Assembly: GCF_013868135.1 (NCBI RefSeq) | Contig: NZ_JACEMU010000004.1 | Location: forward strand, 186,001-250,000 | Direction of reading: 5' to 3' | DNA: 64,000 bases | DNA from: Paracoccus sp. S1E-3 | GTDB taxonomy: Bacteria; Pseudomonadota; Alphaproteobacteria; Rhodobacterales; Rhodobacteraceae | In this document: piece by piece, positions 18,072 through 26,648 of the stretch | How positions within the stretch are numbered: the first letter of the stretch is position 1 | Layout of the letters: each line of letters starts with the position of its first letter | Notes under the pieces: generated by a model | Told to the model about the DNA's origin: nothing | The model's database searches: none | The model's input: only the letters and a program-made list of their open reading frames with translations | Translations under genes and position numbers: made by a program

Positions 18072-18619
18072 GCGCCGGTCGGTCCTTCCAGTCGTCCCGC
18101 CAGCCGGATCGGATCGCGGTCCTCGGTGTCGAGCGCGGGCTGCGGGCGGGTGGCGGCGTATTTGCGCGACAATGCGAACAGATGCAAGGCCGCTGCGGCC
18201 GCGCCGCCGCCCTTGTTCTGCCCGGCCGGATCGGCGCGCACGATGGCCTGCGCCTCGTTCTCGACGGTCAGGATGCCGTTGCCGATGGCCAGCCCTTCAA
18301 GACCCAGCAGCATCAGCCCGCGGGAACTGTCGTTGCAGACGGTCTCATAATGCGTCGTCTCGCCCCGGATCACGCAGCCAAGCGCCACGAAGCCATCATA
18401 GTCGCCGCCCTCGGCAGCCATTCCGATGGCGGTGGGAATTTCCAGCGCGCCCGGCACCTCGATCTGATCGACCACCGCGCCGGCCTGTTCGGCCACGGCG
18501 CGCGCGCCCGCGATCAGCCCGTCGGCGATCTCGCGGTAATAGGGCGAGACGACGATCAGCAGCCGCGGCGCCACGTCGAAACGCGGCAGGGGCAATTCGT
18601 AATGCGACACTCCGGCCAT
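18068..18619 (-). CDS. ribH: 6,7-dimethyl-8-ribityllumazine synthase
   Basis: Penultimate enzyme of riboflavin synthesis, condensing 5-amino-6-ribitylamino-uracil with 3,4-dihydroxy-2-butanone 4-phosphate. The 183-aa protein shows VPGALEIPTAIG, the loop GCVIRGETTHYE with the catalytic His, and the C-terminal NKGGGAAAAAL. A C-terminal tail of about 25 residues extends beyond the usual end. It sits 3 nt downstream of ribB, whose product it uses, and overlaps nusB. Confidence 0.95.
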   Translation of the reverse strand: MAGVSHYELPLPRFDVAPRLLIVVSPYYREIADGLIAGARAVAEQAGAVVDQIEVPGALEIPTAIGMAAEGGDYDGFVALGCVIRGETTHYETVCNDSSRGLMLLGLEGLAIGNGILTVENEAQAIVRADPAGQNKGGGAAAAALHLFALSRKYAATRPQPALDTEDRDPIRLAGRLEGPTGA

Positions 18620-18622
18620 GGG

Positions 18623-19735
18623 TTACTCCTTCGCGATGGGACGGGTTTCGGCGATGGACAGCCCGTAGGCATCCAGACCCACGACCTTCAGCGGGGCCGA
18701 GTTGGTCAGCAGGATCAGTTCGTGCAGGCCGAGCGTCGACAGGATCTGCGCGCCCAGGCCATATTGCCGCAGCGTATGCGGGCTGGCCTCGCCCTCGACG
18801 GGAATGGTCTTGTTGAGGTCGCGGATCAGCACCACGACGCCGCGGCCTTCTTCGGCGATCATGCGCATGGCGGCGGGCAGGTCCCCCGCGCGATCGATGC
18901 CGAGCAGGTCATGCAGCGGATCGAGCGCGTGCATCCGCACCATCACCGGTCCCGGCGCGCAGAGATCGCCCTTCGACAGCACGATATGCTCCGCGCCATG
19001 GGTCTCATCGGCGAAGACCCGCATCATCCAGTCGCCGCCATGGACCGAGTGAACGGCGCGCTGCGCGCGTTCGGCGATCAGGTTGTCATGGCGCCGGCGA
19101 TAGGCGATCAGGTCGCTGATGGTGCCGATCTTCAGCCCGTGCTTCTGGGCGAAGGCCACCAGATCGGGCAGCCGCGCCATGGTGCCGTCTTCGTTCATGA
19201 TCTCGCAGATCACGCCCGAGGGGTTCAGCCCGGCCAGACGCGAGACGTCGACCGCGGCTTCGGTATGGCCGGCACGGACCAGCACGCCCCCATCGCGCGC
19301 GCGCAGGGGGAAGACATGGCCCGGTGTGGCGATGTCGGCCGCCCCCTTGGTCGGATCGATGGCGACCGAGATGGTGCGAGCGCGGTCATGGGCGGAAATG
19401 CCGGTGGTCACGCCTTCGCGCGCCTCGATCGACATGGTGAAGGCGGTTTCGTGGCGGCTGGAGTTCTTCGGCGACATCAGGCTGAGCCCGAGCGCGTCGA
19501 TCCGCTGCCCCGGCAGCGCCAGGCAGATCAGACCGCGGCCATAGGTGGCCATGAAATTGATCGCGTCGGGGGTCGCCATCTGGGCCGGAATGACCAGGTC
19601 GCCTTCATTTTCGCGATCCTCGTGGTCGACCAGAACGAACATCCGGCCGTTGCGGGCGTCCTCGATGATTTCCTCGATGCCGGAAATCGCATCGGACCAG
19701 TCCCGTTCGACGGGTCCGGGCTTGTCGTATCGCAT
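18623..19735 (-). CDS. ribB: 3,4-dihydroxy-2-butanone 4-phosphate synthase with degenerate GTP cyclohydrolase II-like domain
   Basis: Makes dihydroxybutanone phosphate from ribulose 5-phosphate for riboflavin. The first 205 or so residues are a complete DHBP synthase: DHEDRENEGDL, RGLICLALP, GHTEAAVDVSRLAG. The remainder aligns with GTP cyclohydrolase II, but the zinc-binding Cys cluster (normally around RCDCG) reads ALDPLHDLLGIDRAGD, without cysteine, and the GTP-site RQEGRGIGL is replaced by IRDLNKT. That half is therefore probably inactive, as in other alphaproteobacterial RibBA-like proteins. The ATG at 19735 is preceded by AGGAAGG. First gene of the ribB-ribH-nusB group. Confidence 0.93.
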   Translation of the reverse strand: MRYDKPGPVERDWSDAISGIEEIIEDARNGRMFVLVDHEDRENEGDLVIPAQMATPDAINFMATYGRGLICLALPGQRIDALGLSLMSPKNSSRHETAFTMSIEAREGVTTGISAHDRARTISVAIDPTKGAADIATPGHVFPLRARDGGVLVRAGHTEAAVDVSRLAGLNPSGVICEIMNEDGTMARLPDLVAFAQKHGLKIGTISDLIAYRRRHDNLIAERAQRAVHSVHGGDWMMRVFADETHGAEHIVLSKGDLCAPGPVMVRMHALDPLHDLLGIDRAGDLPAAMRMIAEEGRGVVVLIRDLNKTIPVEGEASPHTLRQYGLGAQILSTLGLHELILLTNSAPLKVVGLDAYGLSIAETRPIAKE

Positions 19736-19900
19736 GTGCTGCACCTTCCTGGTCCGTCCCGATTCGGGACGCACAAGTTTATGACGGGCCGGGCAAGTCC
19801 CTGCAATGGCTGCAGGACCGTCGCCGCGTTCGCCCAACGCGAACGCGGTGTTTCGCGCCGGTTGCCCGGCCTCCCCGTCACGACATTGCGGACGCGGCGA

Positions 19901-20419
19901 TCAGAACAGTTCGGCACTTCCTCCGGGCCATTCGCCCGGACGCTCGACAATGGTGTCGCCGATGAGCTCCTCCTCGACGCGGCAGGTCGCGGGCCAGAGT
20001 GTGACCCGCCGCGCCGAGTTGCCCCCTGTCGAGCATCTTTCGATGCGGATGCCTTCGCGGGCGAGGAAATCGCGGGCAAATTCCGCGTTCTTCTCGCCGA
20101 TATTGCCGAGGCCCGCAATCATCCGCGCGCCGCCGAATATATGCGCGCGCAGACGGCGGCGATGACCGCCCGCCTGGATCACGCCGTTGATCAGCAGCTC
20201 CATTGCGTTGACGCCGTAGCTGGCCGAATTGGTGCCGCCGGTCTTGCCGGTGGGCAGCAGGAAGTGGTTCATGCCGCCGACGTGAAACAGCGGGTCGATC
20301 AGGCAGACCGAGACGCAGGACCCCAGCACGGTGGTCAGGCAGGTGTCGCCGCTCTCGCGCATGACGCGGAACTGGCCCTGGATGACGTGGATGCGTTCGC
20401 CCGCCGGCCGCGGCATCAT
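19901..20419 (-). CDS. cheD: chemoreceptor glutamine deamidase CheD
   Basis: 172-aa CheD, which deamidates Gln residues in chemoreceptors and can interact with CheC-type phosphatases. The catalytic Cys is in TVLGSCVSVCLIDP, the catalytic His in GGMNHFLLP, followed by FGGARMIAGLGNIGEKN, all as in the family. Its ATG overlaps the cheB stop (CCATGATG), so it is coupled to cheB. No other chemotaxis genes are in the window. Confidence 0.94.
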   Translation of the reverse strand: MMPRPAGERIHVIQGQFRVMRESGDTCLTTVLGSCVSVCLIDPLFHVGGMNHFLLPTGKTGGTNSASYGVNAMELLINGVIQAGGHRRRLRAHIFGGARMIAGLGNIGEKNAEFARDFLAREGIRIERCSTGGNSARRVTLWPATCRVEEELIGDTIVERPGEWPGGSAELF

Positions 20420-21462
20420 GGCGTCCGGCTGCCGCGCAGGCCGCGTTCGGTGGCCGCGAGCAGTTCGGCGGCCATGCCGTTCAGCGGCACCAGCTTCTCA
20501 GCCCCGCCATTGCACCAGGCCATGCGCGGCATGCCCCAGACGACCGAACTGGCCTCGTCCTGGGCGAGGCAGGTCGCACCGGCGCGGCGCAGGTTCAGCA
20601 TCCCTAACGCCCCGTCGGCCCCCATCCCGGTCAGGATCGCCGCGACGATCCGCTCGGCCATGCCGAGCGCCGAGTCGAACAGCACGTCGACAGAGGGCCG
20701 GTGACTGCTGACCTTTTCCGAGGCGATCAGCGCCGCGCGCGGTCGCAACCCCGGCATCATCGCCAGATGGTGATCACCGCCGGGGGCCAACTGGATCGTG
20801 CCCTGAACGATGGGCGCGTTGTTTTCGGCGAGGACGACATGCGGTGCGTAGCGCATGTTCATCCGCTGCGCGAAGCTGGCGAGGAAACTGGCTGGCATAT
20901 GCTGGGTGATCAGCATCGGCGGGCAATTCGCGGGCATCCCGGAAATGATGGTTTCCAGCGCGTCGACCCCGCCGGTCGACGAACCGATCAGCACGATCTT
21001 GTTGTTCCAACGGAAGGGCCGCGCGGGCATCGCGATCGGTCCGGCTGGCGCCGGGCCGCGCTTGCGGAGATTCGCGCTCGAGGCCCCGACCACGAGCGTG
21101 GGAAGATCGGCGAAGGCGTTTGCCGCCTCGCCCATGCGGGGCTTGCCCACGCATTCGACCGCGCCCCGGCACAGCGCCTCGATCGCGGCGGCGCTGCCCT
21201 TCTGCGTTTCCGAGGACACCATGACCACCGGAAGCGGCCGCAGCCGCATCAATTCGCGCAGAAAATCCAGCCCCGACTGGCCGGGCATTTCGACATCCAG
21301 CGTCAGCACGTCGGGCGACAGGCTGGAGATGGCGGCCCGCGCCTCGGCGGCGTCCGAGGCTTCGCCAACAACCTCGATACGGAGGTCGCTGCGCAGGCGC
21401 ATCGTGATCAGGCGGCGCATGGTGGCGGAATCGTCGACGACCAGCACACGAATCGGCTTCAT
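20416..21462 (-). CDS. cheB: chemotaxis response regulator protein-glutamate methylesterase CheB
   Basis: 348-aa two-domain protein. Receiver domain: VLVVDDSATMRRL with acidic pocket, phospho-acceptor Asp near residue 56 in LTLDVEMPG, and Lys in VGKPRMGE. C-terminal methylesterase: catalytic Ser in LIGSSTGGVDAL, His in ITQHMPASF, Asp in TGMGADGA. It removes methyl groups from chemoreceptors when phosphorylated. The start MKPIRVLVV at 21462 fits the receiver boundary. It is cotranscribed with cheD and isolated from cheA, cheW and receptors, which must be elsewhere. Confidence 0.95.
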   Translation of the reverse strand: MKPIRVLVVDDSATMRRLITMRLRSDLRIEVVGEASDAAEARAAISSLSPDVLTLDVEMPGQSGLDFLRELMRLRPLPVVMVSSETQKGSAAAIEALCRGAVECVGKPRMGEAANAFADLPTLVVGASSANLRKRGPAPAGPIAMPARPFRWNNKIVLIGSSTGGVDALETIISGMPANCPPMLITQHMPASFLASFAQRMNMRYAPHVVLAENNAPIVQGTIQLAPGGDHHLAMMPGLRPRAALIASEKVSSHRPSVDVLFDSALGMAERIVAAILTGMGADGALGMLNLRRAGATCLAQDEASSVVWGMPRMAWCNGGAEKLVPLNGMAAELLAATERGLRGSRTP

Positions 21463-21580
21463 CAAAAGACCGTCCCTGCGCGGCCAGCCGTGCCTGACAT
21501 CATTTGCCACTCCCTTCCGGTCATGCCGCAAGATAGGCAGAGAGGCGTGAATATAGGTTTAACGCAGCCCCAAGACGGTC

Positions 21581-22327
21581 CTAGCCCTGCCAACGCCCCA
21601 GCAAGGAGAGCGCCAGATAGGATAGATTGCGGGAAAATCCGGGAATTTCGATGATCTCCCCCCGGGCTGCCGCCGCGAGTTTCCGGCGCGCGCCCGCGCC
21701 CGCATAAAGCGCCGGCGCGGCCCGCCGGGGCACGGAACCTGCCGCCGCCCGAGCCGAATCGAGCGCGGCGATCCCCGTTTGCGCGATCGCCGCGAGCCCG
21801 TCCGGCGAATCGCTGAACAGGCCCAGATTCAACGCCCTCAACTGCGGATAAGCGCCCAGCCAGCTTGCCAGCCCCGCACCGCGTGCCTGATCACGCACCA
21901 GTTCGGTCGCGGAAAATCCGCAGGCAGCAGCCGCCAGTCGCATGACGGTGCCGGTGCAACCGTCAATATGGGTGATCACCTCGGACGGGGTCTCGAAAGG
22001 CTCGCGTAACGCGTCGCGCACGCGCGCCTCGACCAGATCGGCCAAAGGGGCAATCTCTGCCCCCCAGGCGGCCGCCAGCGGTGTCAGCACCTCATGCGTG
22101 GCCGGATGCCGACCGGCGGCGATGGCGGCGATCTGATCGGTCCACCATTGCAGGCGCATCTGGGAAATCAGCGGTTCGGCAGACGCCAGCGCCGCGCGGG
22201 CGATCTCCAGATTGGCCGCGTAAAGCGTCGCCAGCCGTGGCCGGTCGCGCGGCTCTGCCGCCATGACACTGGCGAAGCGGTCGGGATCGGCCTCGCGCAG
22301 CAGTTCGGCGCAATGTTCGGGGGTCAC
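21581..22327 (-). CDS. squalene/phytoene synthase family protein, NDUFAF6-like
   Basis: 248-aa protein of the squalene/phytoene synthase fold. It has family features such as MRLQWWTDQI and EPFETPSEVITHIDGCTGTVMRL but neither of the two Asp-rich motifs (DDxxD type) required to bind prenyl diphosphates. It therefore resembles the non-catalytic NDUFAF6-like branch linked to respiratory complex I assembly in mitochondria, rather than a carotenoid enzyme. GTG start at 22327 overlaps the cimA stop (GTGA). No carotenoid genes are nearby. Confidence 0.75.
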   Translation of the reverse strand: MTPEHCAELLREADPDRFASVMAAEPRDRPRLATLYAANLEIARAALASAEPLISQMRLQWWTDQIAAIAAGRHPATHEVLTPLAAAWGAEIAPLADLVEARVRDALREPFETPSEVITHIDGCTGTVMRLAAAACGFSATELVRDQARGAGLASWLGAYPQLRALNLGLFSDSPDGLAAIAQTGIAALDSARAAAGSVPRRAAPALYAGAGARRKLAAAARGEIIEIPGFSRNLSYLALSLLGRWQG

Positions 22328-23937
22328 GCTGTCGCCCCGTCGCGGATCAGCTTCCAGACGATGGCGTCGTGCAGGGCTTCGAAACTGGCATCCACGATGT
22401 TCGCGGACACGCCGACCGTGGACCAGCGGTTGCCCTGCCCGTCCTCGCTGTCGATGGTGACGCGGGTCACGGCTTCGGTGCCGCCCTGGGTGATGCGGAC
22501 GCGGAAATCGACCAGCCACATATCGTCGATGCTGGCCTGATAGGCGCCCAGATCCTTGCCGAGCGCGCGCCACAATGCGTTGACCGGGCCGCGGTCGTCG
22601 CTGTCCGTCTCGCCATGGGATTCGCTGACCGACATGACCCGTTGGCCGTGGAGGCGGACCGTCACCACCGCTTCCGAGACCGAAATCTGCTCGCCCCGCG
22701 CGTTGCGGCGGCGTTCGACGATGACCCGGTAGCGTTCGACATCGAAGAAGCGCGGCAACTGGCCCAGATGGCGGCGCGCCAGCAGTTCAAAGCTGGCCTG
22801 CGCGACATCGTAAGCATAGCCCTGATCCTCGCGCGCTTTCACATCGCTGAGGATCGCGGCCAGATCGGCGTTTTCGGCGATCTCCAGCCCGGCCTCCTGC
22901 AGACGCGCACGCAGGTTCGACTGCCCGGCCTGATTGGACATCGGGATGACGCGGGCATTGCCGACCGTGTCCGGCGCGACATGTTCATAGGTCGCCGGGT
23001 TCTTGACGATGGCGCTGGCATGAAGCCCCGCCTTGTGGGCGAAGGCCGAGGCGCCGACATAGGGCGCATTCGGCGCCGGCGCGCGGTTCAGGATCTCATC
23101 CAGCCGGCGCGAGGTTTTCAGCAGCGTTTTCAACGCATCCGGGCGGATCTGCGGGACCAGAGGCGCGAATTCCGGCTTCAGCGCCAGCGTCGCGATCAGC
23201 GTGGTCAGGTTGGCATTGCCGCAGCGCTCTCCCAGCCCGTTCAGCGTCCCTTGTACCTGCCGCGCCCCGGCCCGGATCGCGGCGAGGCTGCCGGCGACGG
23301 CATTGCCGGTATCGTCATGGGTGTGGATGCCCAGTCGCGCTCCGGGGATGCCGGCGGCGATCACCTCGGTGGTGATCGCTTCGATTTCATGGGGCAGCGT
23401 GCCGCCATTGGTGTCGCAAAGCACGATCCAGCGCGCGCCGGCATCGCGCGCCGCGATCAGGCAGGCGAGCGCATAATCGCGGTTGGCCTTCCAGCCGTCG
23501 AAGAAATGTTCGGCATCGAAGATCGCCTCGCGGTCCTGCGCGACCAGATGTGCGAGGGAAGCCGCGATATTCTCGCGGTTTTCGTCCAGCGTGATGCCGA
23601 GCGCCGCGTGGACATGAAAATCATGGGTCTTGCCGACCAGACAGACCGCGCCCGTCCCGGCATTCAGCACCGCCGCCAGCACATCGTCATTCGCGGCCGA
23701 GCGCCCTGCCCGCTTGGTCATCCCGAAGGCCGCCAGCCGCGCCCGCGTCTTCGGCGCAGACGCGAAGAAATCACTGTCGGTGGGGTTCGCACCGGGCCAG
23801 CCGCCCTCGATATAATCAACCCCCAACGCGTCGAGCATCCGCGCGATCTCAACCTTCTCGGCGGCCGAGAACTGCACGCCCTGCGTCTGCTGGCCGTCGC
23901 GCAGCGTGGTGTCGTAAAGGTAGAGGCGGTCGGTCAC
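22324..23937 (-). CDS. cimA: (R)-citramalate synthase
   Basis: 537-aa enzyme of the LeuA-like DRE-TIM metallolyase family that condenses pyruvate and acetyl-CoA to citramalate, the first step of the pyruvate route to isoleucine. The catalytic start reads [17 protein letters not shown]; metal-binding [11 protein letters not shown] and [15 protein letters not shown] follow. The C-terminal third is the LeuA allosteric domain ([20 protein letters not shown] region). The GTG start overlaps the cysS stop, giving a coupled cysS-cimA-synthase-like run. Confidence 0.93.
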   Translation of the reverse strand: MTDRLYLYDTTLRDGQQTQGVQFSAAEKVEIARMLDALGVDYIEGGWPGANPTDSDFFASAPKTRARLAAFGMTKRAGRSAANDDVLAAVLNAGTGAVCLVGKTHDFHVHAALGITLDENRENIAASLAHLVAQDREAIFDAEHFFDGWKANRDYALACLIAARDAGARWIVLCDTNGGTLPHEIEAITTEVIAAGIPGARLGIHTHDDTGNAVAGSLAAIRAGARQVQGTLNGLGERCGNANLTTLIATLALKPEFAPLVPQIRPDALKTLLKTSRRLDEILNRAPAPNAPYVGASAFAHKAGLHASAIVKNPATYEHVAPDTVGNARVIPMSNQAGQSNLRARLQEAGLEIAENADLAAILSDVKAREDQGYAYDVAQASFELLARRHLGQLPRFFDVERYRVIVERRRNARGEQISVSEAVVTVRLHGQRVMSVSESHGETDSDDRGPVNALWRALGKDLGAYQASIDDMWLVDFRVRITQGGTEAVTRVTIDSEDGQGNRWSTVGVSANIVDASFEALHDAIVWKLIRDGATA

Positions 23938-25298
23938 GACATTGCCTCCACCGCCACCGCATCGAACCCCGGACCCGGGATCAGCTCGACACCTGCGGCG
24001 GACATGCGAACCTCGATCCCGGCAGCCAGCAATTGCTGCTTCATCGCATCCACGGCCGAGAAATCCTTGCTGGCCTTGGCCGCCTCGCGCAGCGCCGCAA
24101 ACCGCACGGCAAGCGGCGTCAGGTCGGGCCCTTCGGCCAGCCATCCCCCCATCCCATCGCCCAACAGCCCGATCATCTGCGCCGAGGCCTTCAGCCCCGC
24201 CGCATCGCCGGCCCGCGCCAAATCATGCAATGCGGCAATCGCCCCCGCCGTGTTCAGATCGTCCGCCAGCGCCGCGATCACCGCAGGCGACGGCGTGTCG
24301 GCTTCGACCCCGTCCGTCAGCGCGCGCCATTTGCGCAATGTCGCCTCGGCCTCGGCGGCTTTCTCGGCCGTCCAGTCCATCGGCTTGCGGTAATGGGTCA
24401 TCAGCAGGACGAAGCGGATCACCTCGCCCGGAATGCCCTGATCCAGCAGGTCGCGCACGGTGAAGAAATTGCCCAGGGACTTGGACATCTTCTTCCCCTC
24501 GACCTGCACCATCTCGTTATGCAGCCAGGTGTTCGCCATGACCCTGGTGCCATGGGCGCAACGGCTTTGGGCGATCTCGTTCTCATGATGCGGGAATTGG
24601 AGGTCGATCCCGCCGGCATGGATGTCGAACACGTCGCCCAACAGTTCCGCCGACATGGCCGAGCATTCGATATGCCAGCCCGGACGGCCCCGGCCCCATG
24701 GCGAGTTCCAGCCCGGCAGATCCCCTTCCGAGGGTTTCCACAGCACGAAATCCATCGGATCGCGCTTATAGGGCGCGACCTCGACCCGTGCGCCCGCGAT
24801 CATGTCGTCCAGCGAACGCCCCGAAAGCTGGCCGTAATCGGGGAATTTGCGGACCTCGAACAGGACATGCCCGTCTGCCTCGTATGCGAAACCCTTTTCG
24901 ATCAACTCCTCGATCATGGCGATCATCTGGGCGATGTAATCGGTGGCGCGCGGCTCATGCGTGGGCCGCAGCGCGCCGAGCGCATCCATGTCGTCGTGAT
25001 ACCAGCCGATGGTTTCCTCGGTGATGTCGCGGATCGGGCGGCCGGTCTCGGCGGCGCGGGCGTTGATCTTGTCGTCCACGTCGGTGAAGTTCCGCACGTA
25101 AGTCACGGCATCTTCGCCATAAACCTGCCGCAGCAACCGGAACAGCACGTCAAAGACCACGACAGGGCGCGCATTGCCCAGATGGGCGCGGTCATAGACG
25201 GTCGGCCCGCAGGCATAGACCCGCAGGTCCGCCGCGTCGATCGGCGCGAAGGGCTCTTTCTTCCGGGTGCGCGAATTGGTCAGCCTGATTTCGACCAT
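23934..25298 (-). CDS. cysS: cysteinyl-tRNA synthetase
   Basis: 454-aa class I aminoacyl-tRNA synthetase. The ATP site has [15 protein letters not shown] (HLGN in place of HIGH, usual in this clade) and [13 protein letters not shown] (KMSKS). The catalytic-zinc Cys/His ligands are present in [14 protein letters not shown] and [12 protein letters not shown] at 25298 is preceded by AAGGGGGA. First gene of a minus-strand run with cimA; divergent from glpX. Confidence 0.96.
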   Translation of the reverse strand: MVEIRLTNSRTRKKEPFAPIDAADLRVYACGPTVYDRAHLGNARPVVVFDVLFRLLRQVYGEDAVTYVRNFTDVDDKINARAAETGRPIRDITEETIGWYHDDMDALGALRPTHEPRATDYIAQMIAMIEELIEKGFAYEADGHVLFEVRKFPDYGQLSGRSLDDMIAGARVEVAPYKRDPMDFVLWKPSEGDLPGWNSPWGRGRPGWHIECSAMSAELLGDVFDIHAGGIDLQFPHHENEIAQSRCAHGTRVMANTWLHNEMVQVEGKKMSKSLGNFFTVRDLLDQGIPGEVIRFVLLMTHYRKPMDWTAEKAAEAEATLRKWRALTDGVEADTPSPAVIAALADDLNTAGAIAALHDLARAGDAAGLKASAQMIGLLGDGMGGWLAEGPDLTPLAVRFAALREAAKASKDFSAVDAMKQQLLAAGIEVRMSAAGVELIPGPGFDAVAVEAMS

Positions 25299-25509
25299 GG
25301 GTCCCCCTTGCGGGGATCCGGCAGCACGCACCTCGCCCCGCATGAATGCGTCAGCGAATAATGCAGATGATGGTGCGGCCTGCGAACATGGCGCAGACTT
25401 AGCCCATCGGCGCGGCGCTGCCAAGCGCGAACCGTTAGCGCCGTCAGGCTTGCCGCCATCATCCGCCACGCCTATGCAGGCCGCAACACCCATTTCAAAG
25501 GATATGCCC

Positions 25510-26475
25510 ATGTCGTCCAAGACGGATTTCAACGACCGCATGCTCTCGCTGGGCCTTGCCCGCGTGTCCGAAGCCGCCGCCCATGCCTCGGCCACGCTGA
25601 TCGGGCGCGGCGACGAAAAGGCCGCCGATCAGGCCGCCGTCAATGCCATGCGCGACCAGCTGAACAAGCTGGACATCAAGGGCGTCGTGGTGATCGGCGA
25701 GGGCGAGCGCGACGAGGCCCCGATGCTGTTCATCGGCGAGGAAGTTGGCACCGGCAACGGTCCCGAGGTCGATATCGCGCTCGACCCGCTGGAAGGGACG
25801 ACGCTGACCGCCAAGGACATGCCCAACGCCCTGACCGTGATCGCCATGGCCCCGCGCGGCACGCTGCTGCACGCGCCCGATGTCTACATGGACAAGCTGG
25901 CCATCGGGCCGGGCTATGAAAAGGATGTCGTCAGCCTCGACATGACCCCGACCGAGCGCGTCGAGGCGCTGGCGAAAGCCGGGGGCGTGAAGCCTTCCGA
26001 CATCACCGTCTGCATCCTCGAACGTCCCCGCCACGAAGACCTGATCGCCGAGGTCCGCGCCACCGGCGCCGCGATCCGGCTGATCACCGATGGCGATGTG
26101 GCCGGCGTCATGCATTGCGCCGAACCCGAACTGACCGGCATCGACATGTATATGGGCGCCGGCGGCGCGCCCGAGGGGGTGCTGGCAGCCTCGGCGCTGA
26201 AATGCATGGGCGGCCAGATGTGGGGCCGGCTTCTGTTCCGCAACGAGGATGAAAAAGCCCGCGCCCGCAAGGCCGGGATCACCGATTTCGACCGCATCTA
26301 TTCGCGCGACGACATGGTGACGGCGGATGTGATCTTCTCGGCGACCGGGGTGACCAACGGCTCGATCGTGCGCGGCGTGAAGCGCGAGCCGAAGTTTCTG
26401 GAAACCGAGACCATCCTGATGCGGTCGAAAACCGGCTCGGTCCGGCGGATGATCTATCGCAACCCGATCCGCTGA
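25510..26475 (+). CDS. glpX: class II fructose-1,6-bisphosphatase
   Basis: 321-aa GlpX-type phosphatase acting in gluconeogenesis (class II; some members also use sedoheptulose bisphosphate). Metal and substrate motifs visible: [32 protein letters not shown] and [19 protein letters not shown]. ATGs at 25504 and 25510 are in frame; AAAGGA is only 1-2 nt from the first and 7 nt from the second, so 25510 is used. It precedes recJ, a common order in Rhodobacterales. Confidence 0.95.
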   Translation: MSSKTDFNDRMLSLGLARVSEAAAHASATLIGRGDEKAADQAAVNAMRDQLNKLDIKGVVVIGEGERDEAPMLFIGEEVGTGNGPEVDIALDPLEGTTLTAKDMPNALTVIAMAPRGTLLHAPDVYMDKLAIGPGYEKDVVSLDMTPTERVEALAKAGGVKPSDITVCILERPRHEDLIAEVRATGAAIRLITDGDVAGVMHCAEPELTGIDMYMGAGGAPEGVLAASALKCMGGQMWGRLLFRNEDEKARARKAGITDFDRIYSRDDMVTADVIFSATGVTNGSIVRGVKREPKFLETETILMRSKTGSVRRMIYRNPIR

Positions 26476-26509
26476 GGGGCCCCGCGCCCCTCTGGCCTGC
26501 GGCCATTCA

Positions 26510-26570
26510 CCCCTGGGGATATTTCAACCAGCGTGAAAGCCTTTCACTCTGGCGCAAATATCCTCGGGGG
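26510..26570. repeat. 61-nt palindromic hairpin between glpX and recJ
   Basis: Outer arms 26510-26524 and 26556-26570 pair over 15 consecutive positions (two G-U). Inside, CCAG/CTGG and GTGAAAG/CTTTCAC with a single-base turn extend the hairpin. The arms contain GGATATTT/AAATATCC flanked by CCCC/GGGG. I recall similar elements between Rhodobacterales genes, but only one copy is in this window. It may act as a bidirectional terminator or mRNA-stabilising hairpin. A smaller GAGGGGC/GCCCCTC hairpin precedes it at 26473-26491. Confidence 0.7.
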
Positions 26571-26648
26571 AGTCCGCAGGGCCGGGGCGGACAGCCCTCC
26601 GCCGTCCCGCCCTTGCGACTGCGCCGCACATGGCGCATCAAGCGAGGC

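Noticed and set aside
19736..19900. Possible FMN riboswitch upstream of ribB, because three stem-loops occur there
   Set aside because: None of the conserved RFN-element sequences is present. The hairpins (for example CCGCGTTCGC/GCGAACGCGG at 19824-19848) are unremarkable and may end cheBD transcription.
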